From: Paludibacter jiangxiensis
GTDB taxonomy: Bacteria; Bacteroidota; Bacteroidia; Bacteroidales; Paludibacteraceae
Length of the DNA: 64,000 nucleotides
Direction: 5' to 3'
Assembly: GCA_945870155.1 (NCBI GenBank)
Contig: CAMBSB010000005.1
Span: 18,361-82,360, forward strand
How positions within the stretch are numbered: position 1 is the stretch's first letter; every line of letters starts with the position of its first letter. This document shows, one piece after another, positions 9,410-18,196 of this stretch. The notes beneath the pieces were generated by a model. It had not been told where the DNA came from. It worked only from the letters and a program-made list of their open reading frames with translations, and did no database searches. A program made the translations under genes and the position numbers.

Positions 9410-10825
9410 ATGGGAAATCCAAAAGCATTTATGTATACTCCCCGCAAAGAGGCGGGATATAGACCAGTAAATGAACGAATATACGATTTCGGAGAAGTTG
9501 AACAGACCCTAAATCGCGAAGATCGTAAATTACAAGCATCACGTTGTATGGATTGTGGCATTCCATTTTGTCACTGGGCTTGCCCACTTGGTAATAAAAT
9601 GCCGGAATGGCAAGATTTAATTTATAAAGGAAAATGGAAAGAAGGAGTTGAATCACTACACGAAACCAATAATTTTCCTGACTTTACAGGTCGAATTTGT
9701 CCGGCTCCATGCGAAAAATCATGCGTTTTAAATTTACACGAATCACCGGTTACAATTCGCGAAAATGAATGTGCAGTTACTGAAGTTGCATTTACTGAAG
9801 GCTTAATAAAAGCACAACCACCAAAAACACGTACGGGCAAAACAGTAGCAGTAATTGGCTCTGGCCCTGCAGGTTTAGCAGCAGCTCAACAATTAAACAG
9901 AAAAGGTCATACAGTAACTATATTCGAAAAAGACAGCTACTTAGGAGGATTGTTACGCTACGGGATTCCAAATTTCAAACTGAATAAAAATATTATCGAC
10001 CGACGATTGGATCAATTAGAAGAAGAAGGTATTATTTTTAAACCAAAGACTGAAATTGGAAAAGATATCAGTGGAAAAGAAATTATTACTAACTTTGACG
10101 CCGTTTGTTTGGCAATAGGTGCAGGACATCCTCGTGATATTAAGCCTGAAGGTAGAGATTTGAAAGGAATTCATTTTGCCATGGAATTTTTAGCGCAACA
10201 AAATCAATTGATAATGGGAGAACCAGTATCAGATGACAAGCTAATTAATGCTAAAAACAAACATGTTTTGGTTATTGGTGGTGGAGATACCGGTTCGGAT
10301 TGTGTAGGAACATCAGTTCGTCAGGGTGCTGTGAAAATTACACAAATTGAAATCCTGCCTCAGCCGCCTGTAAATAAAAATCCGGATACTCCTTGGCCAT
10401 ATTATCCTAACATATTGAAAACATCCAGCTCACACAAAGAAGGTTGTGAACGAAAATGGAGTTTAAATACGGTTGCCTTCAAAGGCGAAAACGGTCAAGT
10501 TACCGAGGTGATAGTAGAAGAGGTAGCATGGTCAAAAGATGAAACCGGACGTTGGAACATGAAACCAACCGGAAAAATTGAAACTATAAAAGCTGATTTA
10601 GTTTTTCTGGCTTTAGGATTTATTCATCCTGTTCAAGAAGGTTTATTAACAGAACTTGGTGTGGATTTCGATGCAAGAGGAAACGTTGCTACAGATAAAC
10701 AAAGTAAAAGTTCAGTAAGTAAAGTTTTTGCAACCGGCGATGCTGCAATAGGTGCTAGTTTGGTTGTTAGAGCTATTGCTCTAGGTAGAAAAGTAGCAGA
10801 AGACATTCATAAAACCTTAAATTAA
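9410..10825 (+). CDS. gltD: Glutamate synthase, small (beta) subunit
   Basis: NADPH-dependent FAD/Fe-S subunit that feeds electrons to GltB. The 471 residues fit the family. The N-terminal part has two cysteine groups for low-potential 4Fe-4S clusters: C46, C49, C54, C58, and C97, C101, C105. A Rossmann motif GSGPAG at residues 150-155 binds FAD, and VIGGGDTGSD near residue 288 binds NADPH. The C-terminal FATGDA motif is typical of this flavoprotein group. The start at 9410 matches the conserved MGNPKAFM-type N-terminus of the family and has AGGAGG 11 bases upstream, donated by a palindromic repeat. Confidence 0.97.
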   Translation: MGNPKAFMYTPRKEAGYRPVNERIYDFGEVEQTLNREDRKLQASRCMDCGIPFCHWACPLGNKMPEWQDLIYKGKWKEGVESLHETNNFPDFTGRICPAPCEKSCVLNLHESPVTIRENECAVTEVAFTEGLIKAQPPKTRTGKTVAVIGSGPAGLAAAQQLNRKGHTVTIFEKDSYLGGLLRYGIPNFKLNKNIIDRRLDQLEEEGIIFKPKTEIGKDISGKEIITNFDAVCLAIGAGHPRDIKPEGRDLKGIHFAMEFLAQQNQLIMGEPVSDDKLINAKNKHVLVIGGGDTGSDCVGTSVRQGAVKITQIEILPQPPVNKNPDTPWPYYPNILKTSSSHKEGCERKWSLNTVAFKGENGQVTEVIVEEVAWSKDETGRWNMKPTGKIETIKADLVFLALGFIHPVQEGLLTELGVDFDARGNVATDKQSKSSVSKVFATGDAAIGASLVVRAIALGRKVAEDIHKTLN

Positions 10826-10837
10826 TAATTATTTCTC

Positions 10838-10869
10838 GTTTCGTGTTTTTTCAACGTAAAACACGAAAC
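10838..10869 (+). repeat. Inverted repeat between gltD and asnB
   Basis: GTTTCGTGTTTT (10838-10849) and AAAACACGAAAC (10858-10869) form a perfect 12-bp stem with an 8-base loop. A further ACACGAAAC follows at 10875-10883. It lacks a following T-run. The doubled ACACGAAAC word reappears on the minus strand just upstream of the isomerase start at 28306. Confidence 0.7.
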
Positions 10870-10901
10870 ACTGAACACGAAACTCTTAAAAACAAAAAAC
10901 T

Positions 10902-12569
10902 ATGTGTGGAATTGTATGTGCATTTGATATAAAACAATCTGTGGTAGAATTACGCCCGCAGGTACTTAAAATGTCGAAAAAAATTCGTCACCGCGGTCCG
11001 GATTGGTCAGGGATTTTTTCGAACGACAAAGCTATTTTGGCTCACGAAAGATTATCAATAGTTGACCCGGAATCAGGAAAGCAGCCTCTTTTCAGTAAAG
11101 ATGGAAAATTAGTTTTAGCTGTAAATGGCGAAATCTATAATCATCAGGAAATACGCAAACAATTTGAAGGTAAATATGAATTCCTTACAAAATCAGATTG
11201 TGAAGTAATTCTTGCTTTATATCGAGAAAAAGGACCAAACTTCATGGAAGATTTGAATGGAATTTTTGCATTTGCCTTATACGATATTGAAAAAGACATT
11301 TTTATGATAGGTCGCGACCACATAGGCATAATTCCATTGTATCAAGGTTGGGACGATAAAGGAAGTTATTTTGTTGGTTCTGAATTAAAATCATTAGAAG
11401 GTTTCTGTTCGAAAATTGAGGAATTTCTACCGGGTCAGTATTATTACAGCCCCGATGGAAAACCAACAAAGTGGTACAGCCGCAATTGGGAAAGTTTTGA
11501 TGAAGTAAAAGACAATGTATCAGACATTGATGTTTTACGCGTAGCTTTAGAAGCTGCTGTTGAACGTCAGTTGATGACTGATGTACCTTATGGAGTTTTA
11601 CTTTCTGGAGGTTTGGACTCTTCGATTATTTCTGCTGTTGCAAAAAAATATGCAGCTAAACGAATAGAATCGGGCAATACTGAAGGTGCATGGTGGCCTC
11701 AACTCCACTCATTTGCTGTAGGCTTAATTGGCTCTCCCGATTTGGCAGCTGCACGTAAAGTGGCCGATCATATTGGTACCATTCATCACGAAATACATTT
11801 CACAGTACAAGAAGGCTTGGATGCTGTACGCGATGTTATCTATCATGTTGAAACTTATGATGTTACAACCATTCGTGCTAGCACACCCATGTATTTATTA
11901 TCACGTGTAATAAAATCTATGGGCGTAAAAATGGTTCTTTCGGGCGAAGGTGCTGATGAAATTTTTGGTGGTTATCTTTACTTCCACAAAGCTCCCAATG
12001 CCGAAGAATTTCACAAAGAAACAGTTCGTAAACTTCAAAAACTACACATGTACGATTGCTTGCGCGCCAACAAATCATTGGCTTCGTGGGGTGTAGAAGG
12101 TCGTGTGCCATTTTTAGATAAGGAATTTATGGACATTGCTATGCGTCTGAATCCAAAAGACAAAATGGCTGGCAATGGAAAAATGGAAAAATGGATATTA
12201 CGCAAAGCATTTGAAGATTATTTACCTGAAAGTGTTACTTGGCGTCAAAAAGAACAATTCTCTGATGGCGTTGGTTATAATTGGATTGATTCATTGCGCG
12301 CTTTGACTAACGAAATGGTAACTGATGAGCAAATGGCTCAGGTAAACGAAGCTTTTCCTATCAATCCTCCAATGAATAAAGAAGAGTATTATTATCGTAC
12401 CATATTTACCGACTTCTTCCCATCGGATGCTGCTTCATTATGTGTACCTTCAGTGCCATCTGTGGCTTGTAGCACACCTATAGCTTTAGAATGGGATGCT
12501 GCATTTAAAAACATGAATGATCCTTCAGGTCGATCGGTTAAAAGTGTACATGAAGATGGTTATAAATAA
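10902..12569 (+). CDS. asnB: Asparagine synthetase B (glutamine-hydrolysing)
   Basis: Converts aspartate, glutamine and ATP to asparagine, glutamate and AMP. The protein starts MCGIVCAFD, so Cys2 becomes the N-terminal nucleophile of the glutaminase domain once Met1 is removed; this fixes the start. The glutaminase domain continues with the RHRGPD, HERLSIVD and AVNGEIYNH blocks. The synthetase domain has the ATP-pyrophosphatase P-loop SGGLDSS at residues 235-241 and SGEGADEIFGGY near residue 348. The length of 555 residues is that of bacterial AsnB. It completes the nitrogen cluster and ends at a strong terminator. Confidence 0.97.
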   Translation: MCGIVCAFDIKQSVVELRPQVLKMSKKIRHRGPDWSGIFSNDKAILAHERLSIVDPESGKQPLFSKDGKLVLAVNGEIYNHQEIRKQFEGKYEFLTKSDCEVILALYREKGPNFMEDLNGIFAFALYDIEKDIFMIGRDHIGIIPLYQGWDDKGSYFVGSELKSLEGFCSKIEEFLPGQYYYSPDGKPTKWYSRNWESFDEVKDNVSDIDVLRVALEAAVERQLMTDVPYGVLLSGGLDSSIISAVAKKYAAKRIESGNTEGAWWPQLHSFAVGLIGSPDLAAARKVADHIGTIHHEIHFTVQEGLDAVRDVIYHVETYDVTTIRASTPMYLLSRVIKSMGVKMVLSGEGADEIFGGYLYFHKAPNAEEFHKETVRKLQKLHMYDCLRANKSLASWGVEGRVPFLDKEFMDIAMRLNPKDKMAGNGKMEKWILRKAFEDYLPESVTWRQKEQFSDGVGYNWIDSLRALTNEMVTDEQMAQVNEAFPINPPMNKEEYYYRTIFTDFFPSDAASLCVPSVPSVACSTPIALEWDAAFKNMNDPSGRSVKSVHEDGYK

Positions 12570-12588
12570 ACATTTAAATTTATTGATT

Positions 12589-12623
12589 AAAAAAGGCTTA
12601 CACAAAATGTAAGCCTTTTTTTT
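12589..12623. terminator. Bidirectional intrinsic terminator
   Basis: AAAAAAGGCTTACA (12589-12602), loop CAAAA, TGTAAGCCTTTTTT (12608-12621) and further T residues. It terminates asnB and can also serve the convergent minus-strand esterase gene. Confidence 0.85.
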
Positions 12624-12768
12624 AATTTAAATATATGAAATGTTTTTTGTTTGCAAACAATTGATTAACAAATATTTACGCCAATATTTTATTTCGATAA
12701 ATTACAAAAAAAATTTCATTCCATAATCTGTCGAAGCAAGTTCTTAATGCTTGAAATCAATGAAAGCA

Positions 12769-14178
12769 TTACCATTTATCCGTCCGGAAAGGCAAAATGG
12801 GTAAACCTGCAGTATTATACAGAAAGCCTTTGCCCACAGGATAATTAATATAACAGTAACGCGCAGCTATAGGTTTTTTAACTTCAGTGGCTGTAAGTAT
12901 TACTTGTTTTGACTTGATTTTAGCTGTTGCTGAATAGAATTTTTGATCTTCGCCTGCAATTTCAAAATTAGTAATTTCTTTACCAAACGATGTGAGACCA
13001 TTAACCAAATTATCAAACGAAACTACCAAAGATGAATCTTTCACCACAACAGCTTTATAAACCGGATTCTTGTAAGCAATTCCATTTACGCCATAGGTTT
13101 CGGACAATGCCCAATAGGACAAACGTTGTCCAACAGCTTTCTTTTCGGCTGGGTGAATACAAAGTTCTTCACCAAAATCGACCGTGGCAACCATACCGGC
13201 ACGAGGTATATTCAAACTTGCCTTATATTGTTCATCGTAAAACTTACCCGATAATATATCCTTACTGTTATTGTACCAATAAGGTGCAATTTGAACAAAA
13301 TAAAACGGCAATTCCTTTAGTTCAAAATCGCTTTTCCATTCTTCAACCATAGTTTTCATTAAACCTGCATAATACTGATATTCAGCCCTATTTGATTCGC
13401 CCTGATACCAAATAGCTCCTTTTATAGAATAGTTTTTAATAGGATGAATCATGCCGTTATACAAATAACTTGCACGATGATTAGGAGCAGTTTTTTCCTG
13501 GGTAGTGCTCTTAAGTGATTCAGGAAACTTTTGCATATTTTCGGCATTTATCCAAGCTTCTATACGCGAACCACCCCAACTCGAATTAATTACACCTACG
13601 GGTACTTTTAGCGCTTTTTGTAATCGACTTGCAAAATGATAACCTACGGCACTAAACTTACCAACCGTTTGAGCTGTGGCCATTTCCCAATTACCTACAC
13701 AGGTATCCTGAGGTGTTTTTATTGACAATCGTTTAACTGTAAAAAGTCGCAATTGACAATTGTTGGCTTCTGCTAATACTTCGTTGGAACTGTTAATTGG
13801 CTGATCATTAAAACCCAACATCGGCATTTCCATATTAGATTGTCCTGAACACAGCCAAACCTCCCCCAAAAGAATATTTTGAAGCTGTACTTTTTCTTTA
13901 CCTGAAACAATTGAAATAATGAAGGGTCCACCAGCATCAGTTGTTTTTGCTTTTACCAACCATTGGCCACTTTCAGAAGCAACAGTCGAAATTTTGGCTT
14001 TGTTCCAACTAGTAATTATGGTTAGTTTTTGATTTGGATCTGCAGTTCCCCACAGTTTAACTTCTGTATTGCGCTGCAACACCATGTTATCTCCCAGAAC
14101 CGAGGCAACTTTAATTTTTGCATTTAAAAAAATTGCTGAAAAAAGAAAAATGCTAATAAAAAAGATTTTTGTATTCAT
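12769..14178 (-). CDS. Secreted SGNH acetylesterase (sialate O-acetylesterase family)
   Basis: Likely removes O-acetyl groups from sugars in the periplasm or outside the cell. A signal peptide spans about residues 1-20 (hydrophobic core FFISIFLFSAIFL). The SGNH serine block CSGQSNMEMP is at residues 110-119 with Ser114 as expected nucleophile. WYQGESN at 257-263 and IHPAEKKAVGQRL near residue 360 (catalytic His) complete the pattern of the sialate-acetylesterase family. The 469-residue length fits single-domain members. In Bacteroidota this family also includes xylan and other glycan acetylesterases, so sialic acid is not assured as the substrate. No sialic acid catabolic genes are nearby. 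A -7 box lies 37 bases upstream. Confidence 0.88.
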   Translation of the reverse strand: MNTKIFFISIFLFSAIFLNAKIKVASVLGDNMVLQRNTEVKLWGTADPNQKLTIITSWNKAKISTVASESGQWLVKAKTTDAGGPFIISIVSGKEKVQLQNILLGEVWLCSGQSNMEMPMLGFNDQPINSSNEVLAEANNCQLRLFTVKRLSIKTPQDTCVGNWEMATAQTVGKFSAVGYHFASRLQKALKVPVGVINSSWGGSRIEAWINAENMQKFPESLKSTTQEKTAPNHRASYLYNGMIHPIKNYSIKGAIWYQGESNRAEYQYYAGLMKTMVEEWKSDFELKELPFYFVQIAPYWYNNSKDILSGKFYDEQYKASLNIPRAGMVATVDFGEELCIHPAEKKAVGQRLSYWALSETYGVNGIAYKNPVYKAVVVKDSSLVVSFDNLVNGLTSFGKEITNFEIAGEDQKFYSATAKIKSKQVILTATEVKKPIAARYCYINYPVGKGFLYNTAGLPILPFRTDKW

Positions 14179-14214
14179 AATAATATTTTATAGATTGAAA
14201 TTTATTAAAGTATA

Positions 14215-14222
14215 CAAAGATA
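14215..14222 (-). promoter_or_regulatory. -7 box of the acetylesterase gene
   Basis: TATCTTTG on the minus strand matches TAnnTTTG exactly and stands 36 bases before the start at 14178. No -33 TTTG at the normal distance. Confidence 0.5.
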
Positions 14223-14359
14223 CAAAATTAATTTACAGAACACATTATCAAAAATACTGAATTTGTATTCACATTCGTGATGTTTTAATTCCCCCCTAAA
14301 ATATTGATTTGGGATATAAAAGGATGTAAATTAACACCCAAATAATAAATATATTTAGT

Positions 14360-14367
14360 TACTTTTG
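14360..14367 (+). promoter_or_regulatory. -7 box of the first FAD/Fe-S dehydrogenase gene
   Basis: TACTTTTG fits TAnnTTTG. It lies 105 bases before the start codon at 14473. No clear -33 element. Confidence 0.5.
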
Positions 14368-14472
14368 TGTCGTTAATTAATTTGTTGAATAATTGCTGGC
14401 ATTTTTTATAAAGTAGCCTTGTTTTTAGAATTAAAAATTGACATTTGACATATTTTACACGCAGAATATACT

Positions 14473-17283
14473 ATGGAATTGAAATATCAAAAACTGATTG
14501 CCAAATTATCGGAAACAATAGATTCGAATCGAATTATTACCAACAAAGCTAAACGGTTGGCCTATGGCACAGATGCCAGTTTCTACAGATTGATACCCGA
14601 GCTGGTTGTATTATCGCATAACGAAACTGAAGTTGCGGAAATACTTAAACAAGCAAACGCGTTCAATATTGCTGTAACTTTTAGAGCTGCAGGCACCAGT
14701 TTATCAGGTCAGGCTATTTCAGATTCGGTACTAATAGTGGCAACACACGGTTGGAAAAACCATACAATTTTCAATAACAATTCGCTAATTTCTTTAGACC
14801 CGGGAATCATTGGATCAAAAGCAAACTCACTTTTAGCTCCTATGGGTTTGAAAATTGGTCCGGATCCGGCATCAATTGCGAGTGCTATGATTGGTGGAAT
14901 TGTTGCCAATAATGCAAGTGGAATGTGTTGTGGTACTGCCCAAAATTCCTACCGCACCATTTCAAATATTAAAATAATATTTTACGATGGAGTAATGCTC
15001 AACACGGCCGATGAAAATAGTATTGCTCAATTTAAAGACAAACATCCGGAAATAATATCTGAAATCATAAATTTACGCAACGAAATAAAACTTGACACAG
15101 CTCTTTACCAACAAATAAAAGCGAAATATAAAATTAAGAATACAACCGGCTATAGCATCAATGCATTGATCGATTTTGATGACCCAATTGACATCATTAA
15201 ACACCTTATGGTTGGATCTGAGGGAACATTGGGCTTTATTTCAAATGTTACGCTAAAAACTATAGTCGACGAAAAGTATAAATCGTGCACGTTGATGATT
15301 TTCAACACAATAAAAGATGCTTGTGATGCTACTTTTTTGCTTAAATCGGCACCTGTCGCAGCTGTAGAACTGCTTGATAGAGACTCCATTCGATCAGTTG
15401 AGGATGATCCTGAATCACCTGAATATTTTAAAACTTTGCCCGAAAGTGCATGTGTCCTGTTGGTTGAATGTCGCGATAATAATATTGATAAACTGAGCGA
15501 GAAACAGACAGAAATCCGAAAAACGATTCAATCAATTCCTACTATTTTTCCTTACGAATTTACCTCCGTTCAAAAAGAATACGATTACAATTGGAAAGCT
15601 CGCAAAGGTCTATTGCCAACAGTTGGAAGTTTACGTAAAACCGGCACCACAGTTATTATTGAAGATGTGGCTTTTCCTCTAGAAAGTTTGGCAAATGCAA
15701 CTGTTGATTTAAAGAAATTGTTTAAAAAATACGAATATAATGATGCTTATCTTTTTGGACATGCGCTCGAAGGTAACCTGCATTTTGTTTTCTCTCAAGA
15801 TTTTTCGATTGAGAAAGAAGTAAAACGCTATGCTGATCTGATGGCTGATTTAGCCCTATTGGTCGTTGATAAATACAATGGATCGCTTAAAGCTGAACAT
15901 GGCACAGGCCGAAATATGGCTCCTTTTGTGGAAAAAGAATGGGGACAAAAGGCTTACGAAATAATGAAACGGATTAAAACAATTTTCGACCCACAAAACA
16001 TAATTAATCCGGGTGTGCTTATCAATACAGATTCAAATATCCACCTTAAAAATCTGAAACCATTACCTGCTGTTAGCGAGATAGTTGATAAATGTATGGA
16101 ATGTGGTTTTTGTGAGCCAAACTGCGTGGCCGAAGGACTAACACTTTCGCCTCGGCAACGCATTGTTCTTGCTCGCGAAATAAGCAGTTTGGAAAAATCG
16201 AGAACAAATCCAAAAGAATTGGCATTGCTAATTAAAGATGCTCAATACCTGATTGATGATACTTGTGCTGTTGATGGTTTATGCTCATTATCTTGTCCTG
16301 TAAAAATAAACACAGGCTTGTTTGTAAAAGAATGGCGGGCAAAAAATATTAGCAAAACAGGCAGCAAAATAGCAAGTACACTTGCTAAAAATATGGACAA
16401 TGTAACTTCTACTATGCGTTTTTCGTTGGACACGGTGGCATTTTTCCAAAAAGTGATTGGCGATAATGCCATGAGTGCTATTGCTGGTACAGCTCGTAAA
16501 TTATCGGGAGGAGCCATTCCTTTGTGGACACCTTCTATGCCTTCAGGAGCTCCAAAAACTCCAAAATGTAAAAGTGTTGCCGATAACAAAGTGGTGTATT
16601 TTCCTTCGTGCATCAACCGCAGCATGGGAAAATCGAAACTGTACGACCCCAACGAAGTAGCTTTGGTCGATAAAACAGTTGAACTATTACAACGAGCCGG
16701 ATTTACTGTTGTTTTTCCCGATAATGTTGAAAATTTATGCTGTGGAATGCCTTTTACAAGCAAAGGTTTTACAGAGCAAGGCAAAGCAAAATCAGATGAA
16801 TTGGAAGCAGCATTGATGAAGGTTTCCGAAAATGGAAAATTACCTGTGCTTTACGATATGAGTCCCTGTTTCAATTCGTCGAAAGAGCATTTTAATTCAA
16901 ATCTTACAATAATCGACCCCATTGAGTTTATGCTCGATTATGTCATGCCACGTCTCAAGGTAACACATAAAAAAGAGCTCGTAACCGTTTTCCCGGTATG
17001 CTCAGTCAAGAAAATTAATATGACTGATAAATTGTTGGCTCTGTCAAATTTATGTGCCAAAAAAGTAGTATTGGTCGAAAGTAATTGTTGTGGTTTTGCT
17101 GGCGATAGGGGTTTTACCGTTCCCGAATTAAACGAACATGGACTAAAAGAACTGAAAGGGCAAATTCCCACAAATTGCAAAGAAGGCTATTCCACCAGTC
17201 GCACTTGCGAAATAGGCATGGAAACGCACAGCGGAATTAACTTTAAATCGATATTTTATCTGATTGATGAAGTGACAAAATAA
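14473..17283 (+). CDS. FAD-binding and Fe-S-binding 2-hydroxyacid dehydrogenase (D-lactate dehydrogenase type)
   Basis: A 936-residue three-part protein. The N-terminal FAD-binding-4 domain carries FRAAGTSLSGQA and GPDPASIASAMIGG, the flavin pocket of the D-lactate/glycolate oxidase group. The FAD-oxidase C-terminal domain has GHALEGNLHF and GTGRNMAPF. A ferredoxin-like dicluster follows (C541, C544, C547, C551 and C598, C604, C608), and the end has two CCG blocks (C756-C757 and C872-C873) as in GlpC/LldE-type subunits. Expected role: oxidation of D-lactate or a similar 2-hydroxyacid, passing electrons to the quinone pool at the inner membrane face. No membrane segment is evident. A close full-length paralogue is at 47772-50585. 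The exact substrate cannot be read from the sequence. Confidence 0.88.
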   Translation: MELKYQKLIAKLSETIDSNRIITNKAKRLAYGTDASFYRLIPELVVLSHNETEVAEILKQANAFNIAVTFRAAGTSLSGQAISDSVLIVATHGWKNHTIFNNNSLISLDPGIIGSKANSLLAPMGLKIGPDPASIASAMIGGIVANNASGMCCGTAQNSYRTISNIKIIFYDGVMLNTADENSIAQFKDKHPEIISEIINLRNEIKLDTALYQQIKAKYKIKNTTGYSINALIDFDDPIDIIKHLMVGSEGTLGFISNVTLKTIVDEKYKSCTLMIFNTIKDACDATFLLKSAPVAAVELLDRDSIRSVEDDPESPEYFKTLPESACVLLVECRDNNIDKLSEKQTEIRKTIQSIPTIFPYEFTSVQKEYDYNWKARKGLLPTVGSLRKTGTTVIIEDVAFPLESLANATVDLKKLFKKYEYNDAYLFGHALEGNLHFVFSQDFSIEKEVKRYADLMADLALLVVDKYNGSLKAEHGTGRNMAPFVEKEWGQKAYEIMKRIKTIFDPQNIINPGVLINTDSNIHLKNLKPLPAVSEIVDKCMECGFCEPNCVAEGLTLSPRQRIVLAREISSLEKSRTNPKELALLIKDAQYLIDDTCAVDGLCSLSCPVKINTGLFVKEWRAKNISKTGSKIASTLAKNMDNVTSTMRFSLDTVAFFQKVIGDNAMSAIAGTARKLSGGAIPLWTPSMPSGAPKTPKCKSVADNKVVYFPSCINRSMGKSKLYDPNEVALVDKTVELLQRAGFTVVFPDNVENLCCGMPFTSKGFTEQGKAKSDELEAALMKVSENGKLPVLYDMSPCFNSSKEHFNSNLTIIDPIEFMLDYVMPRLKVTHKKELVTVFPVCSVKKINMTDKLLALSNLCAKKVVLVESNCCGFAGDRGFTVPELNEHGLKELKGQIPTNCKEGYSTSRTCEIGMETHSGINFKSIFYLIDEVTK

Positions 17284-17310
17284 ATTTTTTTATACAGAAA
17301 TACAATCTAA

Positions 17311-18183
17311 ATGAAACGTATACTTATAACAGGAGCAACCGGAAATGTTGGCAGTGAAGTGATTCGGTTTTTAATGGACTTAAACAGTGATAATGAAATC
17401 ATTGCAGGTGTACGTGATATTACTAAAGCTGAAAGAAATTTCCTGAAATTTCCCAAATTAAAATTTGTAAATTTTGATTTTGAAGATCAAGATACTTATG
17501 AAAAGGCTTTAACCGGAATTGATAGCATTTTTTTGCTGCGACCTCCACACATTTCGGATGTTGATAAATACTTCAGACCACTGATTAATTCAATTAAAAA
17601 TAATGGTATTTCCAAACTTGTCTTCCTATCCGTTCAGGGAGCTGAAAAAAGCAAAATAATTCCACATAATAAAATTGAGAAATTGATTATTGAGTCGGGT
17701 TGTGAATATATTTTTCTGCGACCAAGCTACTTTATGCAAAACTTGACCACAACTTTAATTCAAGATATACGAACAAAAAACAAAATCATTTTACCTGCCG
17801 GTAAAGGCATATTCAATTGGATTGATGTAGAAAATATTGGAGAGACTTTAGCCATTTTACTCTTAGGTTTTTCAGATTTTAAGAATCAATCCATCGAACT
17901 AACCGGTTATGAAAATCTTGATTTCTTTACAGTTGTAAACCTAATAAACAAAACACTAAATTCAAATATCACTTTTCAAAATGTTTCACCTTTTAAATTT
18001 TACACAATAAAGAAAAACGAAGGACTTAACAAAGGATTGATTATAGTGATGATAATGCTACATTTTTTACCACGATTTCAAAAACCACCAAAAATTTCAT
18101 GCTTTTACGAGAAAATAACAGGCAAAAGACCAACAACTTTAAGTGAATTTATTCAACGAGATGGTTATCAATTCATCATTTAA
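17311..18183 (+). CDS. NmrA-like NAD(P)-binding protein
   Basis: A 290-residue Rossmann protein starting MKRILITGATGNVGSEV, the glycine-rich NAD(P) loop of atypical short-chain dehydrogenases. The absence of an obvious YxxxK catalytic pair and the overall pattern (HNKIEKLIIESG, LRPSYFMQNL) fit the NmrA / NAD(P)H:quinone-reductase-like group, which acts as redox sensor or reductase. It begins 27 bases after the FAD/Fe-S dehydrogenase and is probably co-transcribed with it. Convergent with the sulfatase gene only 13 bases away. Specific function is unknown. Confidence 0.8.
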   Translation: MKRILITGATGNVGSEVIRFLMDLNSDNEIIAGVRDITKAERNFLKFPKLKFVNFDFEDQDTYEKALTGIDSIFLLRPPHISDVDKYFRPLINSIKNNGISKLVFLSVQGAEKSKIIPHNKIEKLIIESGCEYIFLRPSYFMQNLTTTLIQDIRTKNKIILPAGKGIFNWIDVENIGETLAILLLGFSDFKNQSIELTGYENLDFFTVVNLINKTLNSNITFQNVSPFKFYTIKKNEGLNKGLIIVMIMLHFLPRFQKPPKISCFYEKITGKRPTTLSEFIQRDGYQFII

Positions 18184-18196
18184 TAAAATTTATCAA

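Noticed and set aside
16242..16784. 180-codon open frame antisense to the first FAD/Fe-S dehydrogenase
   Set aside because: It lies wholly within a gene with strong motifs on the other strand and shows no family-like features.
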